The notes beneath the pieces are model-generated. The model made no database searches, had not been told where the DNA came from, and worked only from the letters and a program-made list of their open reading frames with translations. A stretch of 64,000 nucleotides of DNA from Mauremys mutica (lineage: Eukaryota; Chordata; Testudines; Geoemydidae): the NCBI RefSeq assembly GCF_020497125.1, contig NC_059089.1, positions 27,425,282-27,489,281 on the forward strand, written 5' to 3'. Positions 12,351 to 25,500 of this stretch are shown here, one piece after another; the stretch's first letter is position 1; every line of letters starts with the position of its first letter. The position numbers and the translations under genes were made by a program.

Positions 12351-14027
12351 AAGGCCCCAGAATGTCTTTCCGTGAGAGCAGCCTCATCTGAGGTGTGTGC
12401 AGCACCCGGCACCCAGGCTCTTGCTACAGCGCCTAAGATCCAGGGTGTTGTTTATTACTAGGCCTAGGACGGAGGCTTGCACCTCACTAAAGGGGCAGTC
12501 CCAAAGCGATTAAAGTCTCATCTATGCCACAGGTACCACGGCACCAAGCGTCGTTAAACTCACGTTTCTGGGCCCTGCAGGCGTTGTCTGGCTCTGCTGA
12601 GCTCACCACGCCCTGCTTCAAACCCAGCCCCCTCCCCCCGTGCCAGGCTGCAGAACTCAGCCAGGCCCTGCCACCTCCCGACTCCCCGCTGCAGCCACTC
12701 AGATTGTCCCCTGACTCGTCGCTCTGTTCCCGTTGCTCTTCGAGTTGCTCCATGGCTGCAAAGCTTCTTGCTGTGCAGAACCAGCATGGTCAGGCATTAA
12801 ATAGCCCCACCCACACAGGCATCCTCTCAGCCAGCTTTCGTCTATGAGACCAGCCGCTGTCCTAGCAGGGCCAGCCTCTGGCACGCCCCACCTTTCCCCA
12901 GCACGCACACTCCAGCTCTGGGCCCTGGTGCAGAAGTGGCGACTTTCTGGGACGAGAGGGTTGGGGCCTGCTCTTGCTCCTTTGGGTGTGAAGCAGGATT
13001 AACCCTGCTGCTGGCAGGGGCATTACCAGGTGTGAAGCAGTGGAGGGCAGGCGAGACTCAGGACCAGACTCTTTCACTGCCATCGCCAGGCCTGCAGTGA
13101 CAGAGCCTTGTTTCCAGCTGGTGACTCCCCTGTGGAATGGGTTTGCTGGGCCTGGTTTTGGTGCCCCCTGCACTGCACCAGCCCAGCGGGCATGCACGGA
13201 GCTGTCTGGAGGCTGGGGATAGCCTAGCCCCCAGGGAATGAGCTCCGTGCGGGGTAGGGCTGGGGAAGGATGCCCCTGCCCTTGCTGCTGTTCTGGGGCT
13301 AGACAGGTGCCTTGGTTCTCCCGCACGCTGCCACCAGGTTCAGGCACAGTCTCCTGCACAGGCAGAGTGCCGTAGGGTGCCTGGCCCAGTGCACCCCAGC
13401 AGCTCCTGGGACAGCTGAGCCCCAGCCCCCTGTAGCACCTGCCACTGGGGATGGGGACGTGACTGTGCCGTGCTTGGTGCATGTATGTGCTCTCATGCAG
13501 CCGTGTGCCTCTCTGCCACCCAAATGTCTCGCTTTGCTGCTGCTCCACGGCCTGCGTTTTACTGCTAGCTCGTATCCCAAGGGAGGGGGGCAGCAAACCC
13601 CTGTGCATGAAGCGATTGCCAGGCAATGGCACCAGAGGTGGGTGAGTGATGGCATGAGAGTGAGGGAGGAGAGGACGTGAAACCCAATTAGTTTGCTACA
13701 GACTGAGCTGCCGCATACCCCACCGGCTGCCAGCTCTCCCTGCGCCACAGCGGCCCACGCTCGGGTTCCTCCCCCCCTTGTTTGTAAAACACGAGCCCCC
13801 TGCCGTGGGGTGAGAGCCAGCTAATGCCCCTTGTCTTCTTCCTGTGCCGGTGACCAGCCCCTGGGGCTCTGCTAGAACCCTGGGGGCCAGAGGAGCAGGC
13901 ACGGGCGGTGGGGCTCACAGCTGCGGAGACTGAACCTCCCCTACCCCGGCCATGGCCCCGGCGCCTGCCCCTTCACCCCCAAAGCTCGGGCTGGCCGGCA
14001 GCCCGGGGGCCAGGGTTTGGTCAGGAC

Positions 14028-14130
14028 TCCTCGGGGGGGGGGGAGGGTAGAGACTGGAGGAGGGAGGATGGGAGGGGTGGGGTAGGGCCTTGGGCAGAAG
14101 GGGCAGGGCTGGGGGGCAGGGGCTGGCCTC
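14028..14130 (+). other. G-run cluster, quadruplex-prone
   Basis: Many runs of three or more G, including one of about eleven, lie in about 100 bp with short loops. The pattern fits one or more intrastrand G-quadruplexes on the plus strand. No promoter or gene start was found beside it. Confidence 0.6.
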
Positions 14131-17100
14131 CCCAAGGGTAGGTCATGCACTGCCTATGGGAGTGGGTTTGTCAGAGGCCCATTCGGCTGCCAGTCTCTCC
14201 GCAGGCAAAAGCCCATAAGCTCTTATCAGGGCCCGAAAGACAAGGTCCAACCTGAACTGCTGCCACTTTTAAAAACGTCCCCCGGCCTTGCAGCCCTGAA
14301 GACCTAGGCAGCGTCTCTCTTTTGGGGGGGGGGCACGTGCTCCGCAGCAGGCCATGCTGGGAGACGGACATTGGAACAATTTGTATAGGGTGGGGGCTGA
14401 GAGCCCTTGAACCAAACTGTGAACCCTGTCTATGATGGAAACCACTTCCCGCCTCCCTCGTTCCAGCACGTATCCGTGTGGGTGATTGCTGCAGTGAGCC
14501 CTCAGCTCGGCCATGGCCCCGCGCTATAATAGTGCACATCCTAGTTATCAGAGCAACCCCTGCAGTTTGCACGTCGTGCATCCCTTTATCAAAGACAGGT
14601 GCAGCCCGTGTTTTCACCAACCCTCACCCTGCAGCAGAGACGATGCTCTTTTCCCACTTGACTGGGGCTTGACCATTTCGGGGGTCTTTGGGCTAGAGGT
14701 GTGGTGCTCTGTTCAGGACACCCACCCTATGGGCCACCCCGTTACCCCTCTGCCTCAGCAAGCGAGAGGGTCGGTGCTGCTAAGCCCTAGCTCCAGCCTG
14801 TCTGCTGGCCGGCAAACCCCTCCAGGCTCTGCCAGTCTAACGCTTCCCTTGGCTTGCAGGTACCAGTCAGCCCCAGAGAGGCCCCCGCCGCTCCCAGTCC
14901 CTCTCCCTGGACGCTCACAGGGCTGATTACGTTTGTTGCCTCCAAAGAGCCAGAGCACACGCCAGCCGGTTCGCTTTGCTGAAGCCCCACACTTCAGTAG
15001 CTAGCGCGGGGATGGCTTTGGGATAAAACCCAGCTCGGCCTCTCATAGAGCAGAGATGTCAACGCCGTGAAGCAAGGGGGAAAGAGCCAAGGCTGGTTAC
15101 ACACACAGCAGAACACCACACGCTGGCTCGTGCCTGACGCTTGGCAGATCACAGGCTCACTGAGAGGCAGGACCCAGCCCCCAACCCACAGGGCTGAAGT
15201 GGGGGGTGTTTACGTGGCATGGGGGCCGAATCCAGGCTTGGAGCTGGGGCGTGGGGAGGAACAGGTCTCTGTCCAGCTGTCTGTCTCTCGTCTCCTGCCC
15301 CGAGCCCATCTCCAGCAGCTCCTCAGTGGCCCTGCAGCCACTCAGGGGTGGCTGGAGAGGGGGTTGACTTGGGGCAGATTTTCTAGCGCTGTCCCCCACT
15401 GTGCATGTGGCCCTTGGGTAGGTGCTTCGCTGGGCACTGAGCCCTGCTGGTGGGTGCTGGGCACAGGAGAGCCGGGCTCCGTACCCCTCTGGGGCTGAGG
15501 AGAGGAGGGCGCGGGCCGGAGCGTGGCTGGGGGATGATCCCCTTCCCCCACCCCGTGCCACGGACGGGGGGTAGCTCTGCGGTGGCAGCAGCGCCACTGA
15601 CAATTAGCTGCTGCGAGGCGCCTTGTCCAGAGAGCTGCGGTGGCACAGGCTGAAAGCGGCTCTCTCGGAACTTGGCTAATTACTGGGGAGTTGGTAATTT
15701 TCTGCTTCCCCAGAGCCCCTGGGCTTCAGGAATCTCAGCTCAGCTGAAGCTCCGGCCTGCGGCTGCTCAGCACAGAGCTCTGGCGCTGGGGGCGGCAATG
15801 GGCCGAGCACGCCGCCTGCACGGCACACGGAGAACCCGAGTCCTCAACCCCCCCCCCCGATTTCCCAGTAGAGCCCCTTTTAAATACGGAGCCCGGGAAT
15901 GATCCTCGAGGATCCTTCGGGCAGGGCTGGGCCCCAGCCCCTCCTTTCTCCCTGCGTGCACCCCCAGGGCAGTCAGATAGTGAGCGAGAGCAGAGCCGGG
16001 CCTGGCCTCTCTGCAGCCCGGCGAGCTCTGCAAGGTGACTGGCCCAGGGAAGAGGGGAGCTAGCGCCCAGCATGGGGATCGGGGCAGGCTCTGCTGTGGG
16101 GATGAGCGCCGTCCATTGTCCCCAGCTCCACCACACGCTGGTGCAGGGTTCCCATGACGTGCACAGGCCAGGCAGGTGCTGAGGGTTTGGGCCCGGCCGG
16201 GCCTGCACTGTACTGGGGCAGGGGGTGCACGTTCCCCGCCCTGCTCCTAGGGGATGGAAAGGAACCGTTGGGCAGCGGCCCTGCCCCCACCTCCCTCCCA
16301 GTTGCTAGGAGCCCAGGCCCAAGCTGGCCATTAGGCCTGAAAACAGAACCGGCCTGTTCTGCTGTCTCCACCCGCTCTCTCCACAGGCTGCGCGCCAGCA
16401 GCAGGGCTAAGGGAACATTCACACAAAGCGCGGGCTCTGCAGGAGCTTTCACAATGTGCATAGCGCCTTCTCGTTACCAGCGTTCCTAATTAGCAGTGGG
16501 GCCCGGTGCACAGCAAGGCTGCTGGGAACCAGAGGAGCCAGGAGGCCCCAGGTGCCTATGGGTGGTGCTGAGAGCTGGGCCAAACCCAGGCAGGGACCTG
16601 GAGCTGCCCCACCCCATGGAGAGCCTGGCAAGGGATGGTCCATATGCCAAGGAACAGAGCTCACCAACTGGCCACGCTGGTGCTGCGGTTCTGCATGAGC
16701 CTTGGCTCTCTTCAGCCAGCCTGCCCAGCACGGTAATAACACACCACACTCAGCCCGCAGAGACCTGAGCAGCCGCTGGCCATGTCCGGAGCTCTGGGAT
16801 CGCACCCCAGCTGCAGTTCCCTGCAAGCGGCACTCGGTGCCCCGCTGTGCACACCTCCTGGAGTGGAGCGGAGGCTGAGATCACCCGCTGGAAGAGACCC
16901 TGCGAGAAGTGACTTGTTCTCCAGCCTGCAGCCGCTGTGAATTGCTGGCCGAGGGCTGGGGATGCTCAGCTGCATGTTGCAGGGATGGGAAGGTTTCCGC
17001 CAGCCATTGCCCAAAGAGCCTTCCAGTGGTGCGGCCCAGAGGGTACGGTGACTGCCTGTCCTGGTGCGGCCCTGCAGTATGTCAACTCATGCTGCACAAT

Positions 17101-17739
17101 GCCACTCAGATCATTGCTTCATGCACTGCAAACTGGCCCCATGTGGGCAGGGGGAGTGACATCTCCCCAGCAGACAGCTCGAGAGAGAGAAGCCATGTCA
17201 GCTCCATAAGTGCACAGCAGGCTCATCCCCCTCCATAACGACAACTGCTGATGAGTCGATTCTTTAAGGCGCTGGAGAGTAACCCAAGGCAGTGAGCAGA
17301 GCTGGGCGCTCCAGCAAGGCAGAGATGGCTGGTTCTGATGAAGCGGGTGCTGGAGAAGGAGTTCATCTTGTGAGACTGAAGCCAGCCTGTCCCGGCGGAC
17401 GTGTGTCCCCTCTGAGGACGCTCTCTTGCTCATTCCAAAGCAGCATGGAAACCAGCTCTTCCCCCCTTGGGCTCCAAGATGCTGCTCTCTCCCAGCAGTG
17501 GTGGGAGTCGCTATCAGACAGCCGAGGAAATATGGTGCTAGCCATGCTGCCGTCCATTACAGGGTCCCAACGCCTCTGGGGCCTTTGCAAGGCAGCCTCC
17601 AGGGCAGGCGCGTGCTGAGCTCCTCCAGCATAGCCAGTAACTGCTCACGAAAGTGACAATGGCAGCTTGGGTAGGAATTCGAGTGCTGCTCATCAGCTCC
17701 TCGGGGAAATTCATCAGGCAGCAGCCGCCGGGGATTCAG

Positions 17740-18215
17740 CGGCACCTTTTTGCTACTTGCGGCTGGGAAATGACCACTTGCGACATTTTATTCTGAATAG
17801 CTGTTTCAGAATCCATTACCTTCCTGCAGCGTGCCGCAGTCTGAGCGCATGGGAACCCCTTCGCTTCCACACCTAGGGGAGGTCACTCATTTGTAGTTAA
17901 AAATCTATTGTGACTTGTCAGAAAAATGAATAAATGAGCACATTATTTTTTCATTTTGGAGCTCAGCATCTGTTTGTGTAATCAGGAGATAGCTGGGAAA
18001 GTCAGCCAGGGCTGGCGAGCGTATTTTATTTAACTTTTCCTCTGTCAAAGGAGTTTAAACGTGTAATGAACAGGCCATGGTGATTTGAAATATAATCCCA
18101 TTACTCTGATGAGATTACCAAGGCTGGGAGAGTTCACAAATCATGGTTAGGGTTTTTATAGCGAACACCCTACTGAGATTTTGCATTTAAACAGAGGTGT
18201 GTGGCAAGAATGAAA
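17740..18215. promoter_or_regulatory. candidate conserved non-coding element at the GC/AT boundary
   Basis: Unique sequence with a dense mix of AT-rich factor-like sites (TGACTTGTCAG, TGTGTAATCAGG, AATGAATAAATGAG) and no open frame or repeat. It lies where the window changes from GC-rich to AT-rich. Confidence 0.35.
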
Positions 18216-18794
18216 TGTGACAGAGCTTAACCCTTCGCTTGGTCTGCAGCCTTAACCGTCCACTTTTGTCTCCAAGAGATGCTGGTTGGCAAGGGGGGGC
18301 AGGCGGAGCAGATGGGGAGGAGGCACGTTCAGGCTTGATGTCACCGTGCTGCATTTCCAAGGCCCAAGGGATGGGGGACAGGCCCTTCGGACGGGCTGCA
18401 CTGCAGCAGAGCAGGAGTTACTCCCACTGGAATTTGTGGCTGGAAGGGCAGTAGGAAGCAGCCTGACAGCTGGGTTCTCCCTGTGGAATCCTGAACTACC
18501 AGCCACATGCAAAGACACTGAAGTAACCAATTTTTATGCCTCTAGGTTATTAAACAATAGTATAATTAATCTCGGCTCTAATGCAAATGTCAAGGCAATC
18601 CAGCACCCACATTCTAATGTGGCTGGCTAGGGCAGTATAGAAAAGAGCAAATGAAGGGTACTTGTACCCAGAGTCCTTTGAGATGGCTCTGCGTAGTCAC
18701 ACTTTTGGGTACTGTGTTGCCTCGTAGTAGGAATCTCTAGCAATCAGCTAGAGTCCCGTTCCCCTCCCCCCGCTGCCGCCTTGCATCTCCGCCA

Positions 18795-18932
18795 CGGGGG
18801 AGAGCCCCAGAGCCCAGGCTCCAGCCTGAGCATCACACCTACACTGCAATGTTAGAGCACCACAGCCCAGGCCCTGTTGCTGACACGGGCCTGCTGCGGG
18901 GGTTTTATTGCAATGTAGACGCACCCTTAGAC
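18795..18932. mobile_element. MITE fragment, same family as 63368-63617
   Basis: Shares the phrases 'AGAGCCCAGGCTCCAG', 'TGAGC', 'CTACACTGCAAT' and 'CAGCCCAGGCC' with the element at 63.4 kb in the same order. It ends in 'GCAATGTAGACGCACCCTTA', a terminal-repeat-like end. The other end is not clear. Confidence 0.6.
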
Positions 18933-19733
18933 TGATCTGAATGTGCAACTGCTGAGGCTTTAATTTCCATCTTCTTTGAAAGTAAGCACAAAGTGCATCC
19001 ATCCGATTTGAGGCAGAGGGCTCATTAGCGATTGTGTTAAGTGAAGAATCCTTTGGCACAATAGCTGTACAGATCAGATTTCGCACATGTATTAGTCACT
19101 GCCACACTGTTCAGCCTATGGGACACTGCGGTCACCAGAGCCCAGATGGTGTTGCTCTGCTACGAACACCACGGATCACGTATTCATTAGTTTTTTTACT
19201 CTTTTGCAAATCTCTTAGATAAATGCTTTAGCCATTTTAAGAGCGCAGCCCAACCAGTTTCAGGTATTTTATCACACACTCAGTCATAAAGCAATTAGCT
19301 AGCTATGTTCAGACAATTCACTAAGAAAAAGCAAGTTCATTTAGCAATTGCATTGAGTTCCTCTTGCTAACCAGCTCTTCAATCCCAGAATGCCCTGGGA
19401 TATCTCCCCCGATTTTAGAAGCAGGATATTTGGACAAGAAGTTTTGAACTATAGTGGATTGGCTCACTGGTGCAATGACACACACATTACGTTTTCCAAG
19501 GAAAGCTCACCTGCAGCAGGACCGGACATCCAGAACTCAGGGATGGATACGGCTCAGTTTAGGAGCCCAGAGCTGTCCCCAGGAACGTACAGGCCACACG
19601 CTGATTAACAGCATTAACAACTCTGGGTGAGCAAGAATTCCGCTCGTCCCTAACGCCAGCCCCTATTTAGTCCAAAGAAGGTCAGCAGCAAGCACTGGCT
19701 GCTGGGAGAGCTCAGGATACTACCAGGGCGACA

Positions 19734-19845
19734 GGGTGAAATCCAGCCCTGTTCAGAGGGCCCCACAGTCCCATTGAGTTCCTCAGGCGTTAAGCAGCAC
19801 CTAGCGCTTGTGCTGGCTTTTTACCCAGGGCTGGAGATTTCACCC
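19734..19845. mobile_element. short palindromic MITE (GGGTGAAATC termini)
   Basis: Begins GGGTGAAATCCAGCCCTG and ends CAGGGCTGGAGATTTCACCC, nearly perfect inverted repeats of about 18 bp around an 80-bp core. Non-coding. Related termini ('GGGTGAAATCTTTGCCCCA') appear at about 37689. Confidence 0.7.
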
Positions 19846-20273
19846 CTAATTAATTCTGAACGACACGGATCACAGGCCAGCTCTAGGTATCCATTTGTCT
19901 AATGCTGCTGCTGCTTGCTTGATAAGCTGCATGCTATATTAATGCCTCATGGTCATGAAGGTAGCCAAGTACAACGCTGCAGGAGGCTGCTAGCATGGTC
20001 CAGGTGTGGCCCTCACTATCAAAGGATGAGCCATGCCCTGGTGCCCAGCAGATGACAGTGCTATATATGAAGGCTTAACTTTGAATGTGATGTCTCTGCA
20101 CCGGCTGCAACCTTCCTTCAAGGATGATGTGGCGGGAATGTCAACTGTGTCACACACCTGCCCCTACTCATCTTCAGGTGACTCATCCAGTTTCTGCTCA
20201 TCTACATTTCCCCTGCCCCTTTGCCAGCTGATGAAGCTGAAAGCACTTTTATGCTCATGATCATTTTTGCATA

Positions 20274-20393
20274 AGGTGACTAGACAGCAAGTGTGAAAAA
20301 TTGGGACGGGGAAGGGAGGTAATAGAAGCCTATATAAGAAAAAGAACCAAAAATCGGGACTGTCCCTATAAAATTGGGACATCTGGTCACCCT
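20274..20393. mobile_element. 120-bp MITE (AGGGTGACC termini)
   Basis: Left end AGGTGACTAGACAGC and right end complementary to AGGGTGACCAGATGTCCCA form terminal inverted repeats. The inner part carries repeated 'TTGGGAC' and 'TCGGGAC' phrases. Non-coding; superfamily not resolved. Confidence 0.65.
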
Positions 20394-23074
20394 ATTTTTG
20401 CAAGATGCTGTGGTATTTCAATCCATTTGCATCTGGAACCACCTATCTATCACCCTAGCAGCTGGCAGCACTGCATGTGAGAACACAGGGAGGACAGAGA
20501 CAGCACAATGCACAAAGCCAAAAGTTAAATGCTGGGAAGAATTTTTCATCACTGGGAAAACAAAAAGTTGGTTGCATGTCACTTGAGAAGCTGGCACGAC
20601 AGTGAGGGAACAGAACCATTTGAAGGATCGTTATGAAGTAAAACAGTTTACACAATTCCACCTATCCCACTGAGGAACAGAATCTGCAAGCTGCTATCCC
20701 AAGGCTTTTCTTTTGATGATAAATAATATAATTGATGCCAAAACTCCATCTGAAAATACACCCAAATGACCACGTAAAGTGCAGGGACAAATATGCAAGC
20801 CAACCCAGCTACTCCTTCCCAAAGCATAATCTGGGAAGGATGAGACAGGAAAATGGGTTCCCTGCTGGCTAAAACCAGTTGGATAATGCAGCCTTGGGGC
20901 TACAGGCTGGGCCAGTCGGGTGAAGCCGTCTTGCATTCTGGGACACGGCAATTCATGCAGTTGTAAAAAGTCACATATTGCCAGGCGGGCAACCAGACAT
21001 TCCTCTAAGGCAGACCGATAACCGACAAGCAGCAAAGGCACGATTACTGAAAGATGGGAACAGGACTCCGGCATCCACAAACATCTAGTGGCTTTTCTGT
21101 CCTCTTCCTCCCTAGAACAAGCAGGGAAGATCCTTCCTCATCACTAATAATCAATGTTTCCTTGACAAGAATTAGGTATTTGTGTTGCCCACAAAGGCAA
21201 AAGGAAAAGGACTTAAAAAAAACTATATCTGAACTGTCTTGGACATGACTAAGCTCCACTGCTGGCATGCTTCATCAGCGTGGCTGTAGCGATCAGATGA
21301 GCCCTATTCACCTGGACAAATGTATTGTTTCATTGTCAGTTGGAGGTACTGCTTACAGACAGTGATGCAACAAATGGTTACCTTGTAAGGGTCTTACTCA
21401 AAAGGGGCAATTCCAAAATATATCCTTCTATTTGTGAACATGCAACTTTATACGTTGCAGCTTGAGCACTGTCACATGTGCATGCAAGTGATTTTTTTTT
21501 GCATGCATAAATTTTACCTCCTGGGTGTGCAAGCTTAGCACACACAAGTAGGTTGAGCACTTTTGAGAACAGACAGTAATTTAAAAAAAAAATCATGTTG
21601 CACCCAATAAATACCAACGTACTTAAGCGAGAAGTCATCCTTGTCACAAATCAGCAGCTACAATATTCTGCCTAAACCTAGTAACAAGGCATAGAATGAA
21701 CAGCTTGCTTTTCTGACCCACTTGAATGCCCATCTGAATCAATTAAATCTGCAACTACCAGGGAAAGACCAGTCTGTGATGGATTTGTGTTCAGCTGTGC
21801 GCACATTGCAATCACAAGTCCTGATTTAACTCTTTCCGAAGCTGTAACAGCAGAAATGCTTGCTCGATGGGAGAGGGTGAGGTCTCCTGCAGTTAGGGAT
21901 TGCGTACAGCTTACAGCTCCAGGTCCTCAGTTATGTTGGCTCTGATGTTTCTAAAGTGAATTTATAACTGGGAGCAAGTCAGTTTGGAATCAAGACACAT
22001 GCTCCCTGCTCAATCCCCATTCCCATCCCATTGGAGTAGCTACCATGCACTTAAAACCAGAAGTAAGTGGCATTCTTCCTCTCTCCATTCCCAGCTTGTA
22101 GGAAAGGGTCAGCAGTTCAGTTTTTGAGTGCATGTGTGAGCGGAGTGGGTGCGAGTGTGTATGAGAAGTATTCATTACGGGTGAGTTAAGTGGAAGCAGT
22201 GAGTGGTGCAGTTAGCTCTGAAAATGTGACGTCCAGCATCATTCTTCTCTTCTAGTTCCATAGTCTAGGTCCAGCTCCTGTGCAAGGTCTGTCTCCTTCA
22301 AGTCTCCCCCTGGCCAACAGTCTCATCATTGTAGAGGAACACGGCTGTCTTGGGCGGTCGCCGGTCGCGACTGCACCGGGACAATGATTTCTCAAGTAGC
22401 TAGGGCAGAATGTCAGTGCCTCTCACCATGAAGACCCTCCCCATTCAATCCAGCACCTTAGAAAAAGCCTTTGTCAGGATGTGTGTCGGCTGCGGTGGCA
22501 GAAAGGAAGCTGGGATGGTCATACTGCTTACAGCTGTGATTTCGCACCCCTGCCCACACACCTTCTGCAAGGTTTCTCTCCAAGAACTATGCAATTACCT
22601 TACTAAACAGAATAGTATGCAGAGCCCTGACAAGCAGCTGCTAGGCCCATCTACTTGGCATGATCCGCCTGAGCTACATGCTGGCATTCATTTCTCTACT
22701 TTGGCATGGCTAAGGACTATGGCTTAATCCTGCTGGGATCTGATCCTATGGTTTCAGGGAGTTTGAGAAATCCAATCCTGAGGCTTAAACCACCAAGCCA
22801 TCCCCTCTGCTTGTCTGGGCCTGACGCTAGCTGGAGGTTAAGCAACGTTCAGACTGGACTTTAGGATACAAAAACATTTGCTAACTGCTACCCATGTTCA
22901 CTGGCTGTCCTAGAGAATGCTGTTTCCCAGCTTGTCCCAATTCAGATGCAAAAGAATGGTACAAACCCATGATTCCTGTGCCACGGCTCTATGGTGTCAA
23001 GGGTACAGTTGGTGCAGGGTCTCCACTACAAATAAACCCACAGACAATACTGCCATGATAGCTGTGGACCAATG

Positions 23075-23165
23075 TGGCCATTCTGGGGAAGTTCTATGGC
23101 CTAGGTTACACAGGTCAGACGGGATGATCACATGATTCCTTTTGGGCTTGGCATCCAGGAACTTA
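23075..23165 (+). mobile_element. CR1 LINE 3'-end fragment
   Basis: The text 'TTCTATGGCCTAGGTTACAC', 'AGGTCAGACGGGATGATCAC' and 'TTCCTTTTGGGCTTGGCATC' follows the known order of the CR1 3' end ('...GGTCAGACTAGATGATC...CCTTCTGGCCTT...'). It is a short, diverged, 5'-truncated copy. Confidence 0.65.
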
Positions 23166-24009
23166 ATTTTAGGGCCATGTTTTCTGAGGGACCTCAGCCT
23201 GTTTGTGCAAGTAACTTCCACGAGCAACCTTTTCACTCTAGCATGTTTACAGGGAAGTTACACCCACACAAACCCCACTGTAACACACAAGTGGGGCACA
23301 AATGGAGTTTGCCTGTGTAGACTGTCACGTTGTACACACAAGTGATTGTATACCCACACAGGGGGCTGAAAATATGGACATTTTAAACATTTTTAATGAA
23401 TTCAGCATCTTGAGGTATTAATAAAAGCAAATGGCTGCCCATACTGAATGCTTATTTATAGGAATTGTATCTAGGCAGACAGCAACAGAATTTGATTCAC
23501 TGGCCCTTGCACAACAGTGGTACAAAACCAATGTACCATGGGCGAGTGATACTATTTCTCTTACATGCCACTTTACAGCTCAGTTCTAAGAATTAAAACT
23601 GGCTGACAAAGAGCATGTTCACGTCACTTTGTGAACTATTTAATGTTCAAATTAATTGAATTAACCATTTCCATTGCATGGTTTGCAATTTCCTTCTCCA
23701 CTGCTTCTTGCTGCATTTGTGCATATAAATAGTTAAAAACATAAGTACCAGACCATAAAAGATTAGTGTCCCTTACATTCGTCTTCCATTATTACTACTC
23801 CACAAAGTCAAAGTAACATGGTAGGAAAAGGCCTTTTCTGCCAACTAGCAAGGAGGATCAGAATGCTTCTAGCAGGAGAAACACACTTCTACAGCTCTTC
23901 CAGGTGGGGTTTCATTCACAGTTCTTCTGATGGAACAAGCGAAGTTTAGAAATTTGAGACTTTTAATGCAACATACGAATGACAAAATATAGAATTATCT
24001 GCCTTAGTG

Positions 24010-25374
24010 TTTATTCCTAAACTATACATTAAGGCTCAGAGAGAGAAAATTTTTTAATACAAAAACAAAGAAAGAAGTTCTAACAGGTTAAATTGTCTGC
24101 AGGTCAATCTCACTGCAAGGCAATAGAACATGGAGAAAATATTTGGTCTAACCAGCAGAAATCAGTGTGTGTTGCAGATTTCTGGAGGAGGTTTTTCTTC
24201 ATTCTTCCGTGCAGAATCCTGCCAAGTGTTCTTAGCACAGCCATATGCATCCACTTGATACAAAATTGAGAGTAACAGGGTCCCAGAGCTCTTATCTTTA
24301 ACAACATACAGAAATCATAAAAGACATTTCTGGCGAACCAAAATGAACACAAAAGGGCAGCTACAATTCCCACTACCCTCAGAAATATGGCACCCAACTC
24401 TGTAGAGATGGGCAAAGCTGGAACAGTTACAAATCCCAGTACAAACTAAGTCTTCATTTCGATTTATAAAACGTTTACTAATGTTAATACAAAAGAAAAA
24501 GTAAAGTTATTTCTCAATCCTCAGGTGAAAACTCTGAGAGACAGATCAGAAACTCAGTCCAATGAGCAGGAATTTCTCTGCTGATTCAGCCACTCATAAT
24601 TACTGGAGACCCCATCACCAAGAAGAAAGGTTCTTGGCATTCCATTCCAGAAAAGCTGCCATGGTTTTCAAAATAAAAGTTTACTGGAGGTAAATAACTT
24701 CCAACAAGACGTCTTCAAAGTAGAAAAATGCAGCTGCTAAACGTGCTTGAAAAAAACCCAGACTTGGCTGTATAAACATTTCTTCAAGAATCCACTGTGT
24801 GCAGTGACTGCGCCACTGTCCCTGGACGCAAACACGACACACAACAGTCTGTAGCTTAACGCTACCCCTCCAAAGAACTGTGCATGAAATAACCCGGGAG
24901 AAAGATTACACCTTTATTAATAGTAAAAACGGATACATTTCATTTTTAGAAATTTGATCATGTCACAAGCAGTACCTGTGTGTGCGCGTGTGTGTATAGA
25001 ACAGATGTATAGAATTTATCTTTATCAGGCTGTGAAATAATTTGTAACCACATCTTTCCTTGTGATTGTACACAATATAGTTCTTAAACAGTGCCAGCCT
25101 ACATCCTCCTCGTTTCTAATCAAAGGAATCGTAAGTGTCACAGTCCTCCTTCCGGCTGATATGGCTCTTTGTTTTTGTCATAAGGGAGACTTCCCCTAAC
25201 CAAAGCGGGGTCATCTGTTCATCATGAGAAACTGCGTATTCCTGATTCTCTTCCTTGGCTGCTCCTGGCTGTTGGCAGCAAGAGCTCTGTAGTTCTGGCT
25301 CCCACCTGTTTCAGGCTGTTGGGAGTTTCCCCTTCTTCGAATTGTGTGGACAGTTTTTTGCTCTAGGCTAGACA
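24010..25374 (-). other. MAPKAP1: MAPKAP1 3' UTR with two candidate poly(A) signals
   Basis: Sequence after the stop codon at 25375-25377. Minus-strand AATAAA hexamers lie at 24918-24913 (about 460 nt after the stop) and 24015-24010 (about 1.36 kb after it), so short and long UTR forms are both plausible. A TG-rich run lies at 24977-25000. The end point is inferred. Confidence 0.55.
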
Positions 25375-25500
25375 TTACTGCTGTCCTGATTTCTTCTCCT
25401 TCTGGAAGCTAAAGCTTGTTCTCCTGCTCAGTTTTCTTTGTTTCTGAGCAAAATAATCTGCTCTGGCTGTACTTGCTCGGGATTCTAGAATATAGTTAAC
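25375..25500 (-). CDS. MAPKAP1: MAPKAP1 (SIN1) terminal coding exon
   Basis: SIN1 is an essential subunit of mTOR complex 2, which phosphorylates AKT, and this exon encodes its C-terminal end. The acceptor TTCCAG precedes the exon at 25501. The frame reads [20 protein letters not shown], continues through a basic [11 protein letters not shown] stretch and ends QQ-stop at 25375-25377, giving 41 residues. It matches the vertebrate SIN1 C terminus essentially throughout; one Ser sits where I recall Asn in human (after QRKL). The previous exon ends on a whole codon, so the junction is phase 0. Confidence 0.97.
   Translation of the reverse strand, partial: VNYILESRASTARADYFAQKQRKLSRRTSFSFQKEKKSGQQ

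Larger units (their letters stand above)
11371..17735. other. GC-rich intergenic DNA, no gene seen
   Basis: No exon with recognisable similarity was found. It contains an AT-rich unique island (12125-12350) and a G-run cluster (14028-14130). Numerous 60-150-codon frames on both strands reflect high GC, not coding sequence. Confidence 0.5.
18216..24009. other. AT-rich intergenic DNA downstream of MAPKAP1
   Basis: Holds MITE and CR1 fragments at 18795-18932, 19734-19845, 20274-20393 and 23075-23165. No exon was recognised between the MAPKAP1 3' end and the left edge of the window. Confidence 0.5.

Noticed and set aside
12862..13632. 256-residue minus-strand ORF
   Set aside because: Low-complexity GC-driven frame with no domain, no supporting splice sites and an equally open opposite strand.
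24110..24415. 101-residue minus-strand ORF
   Set aside because: Lies within the proposed MAPKAP1 3' UTR and has no recognised similarity.
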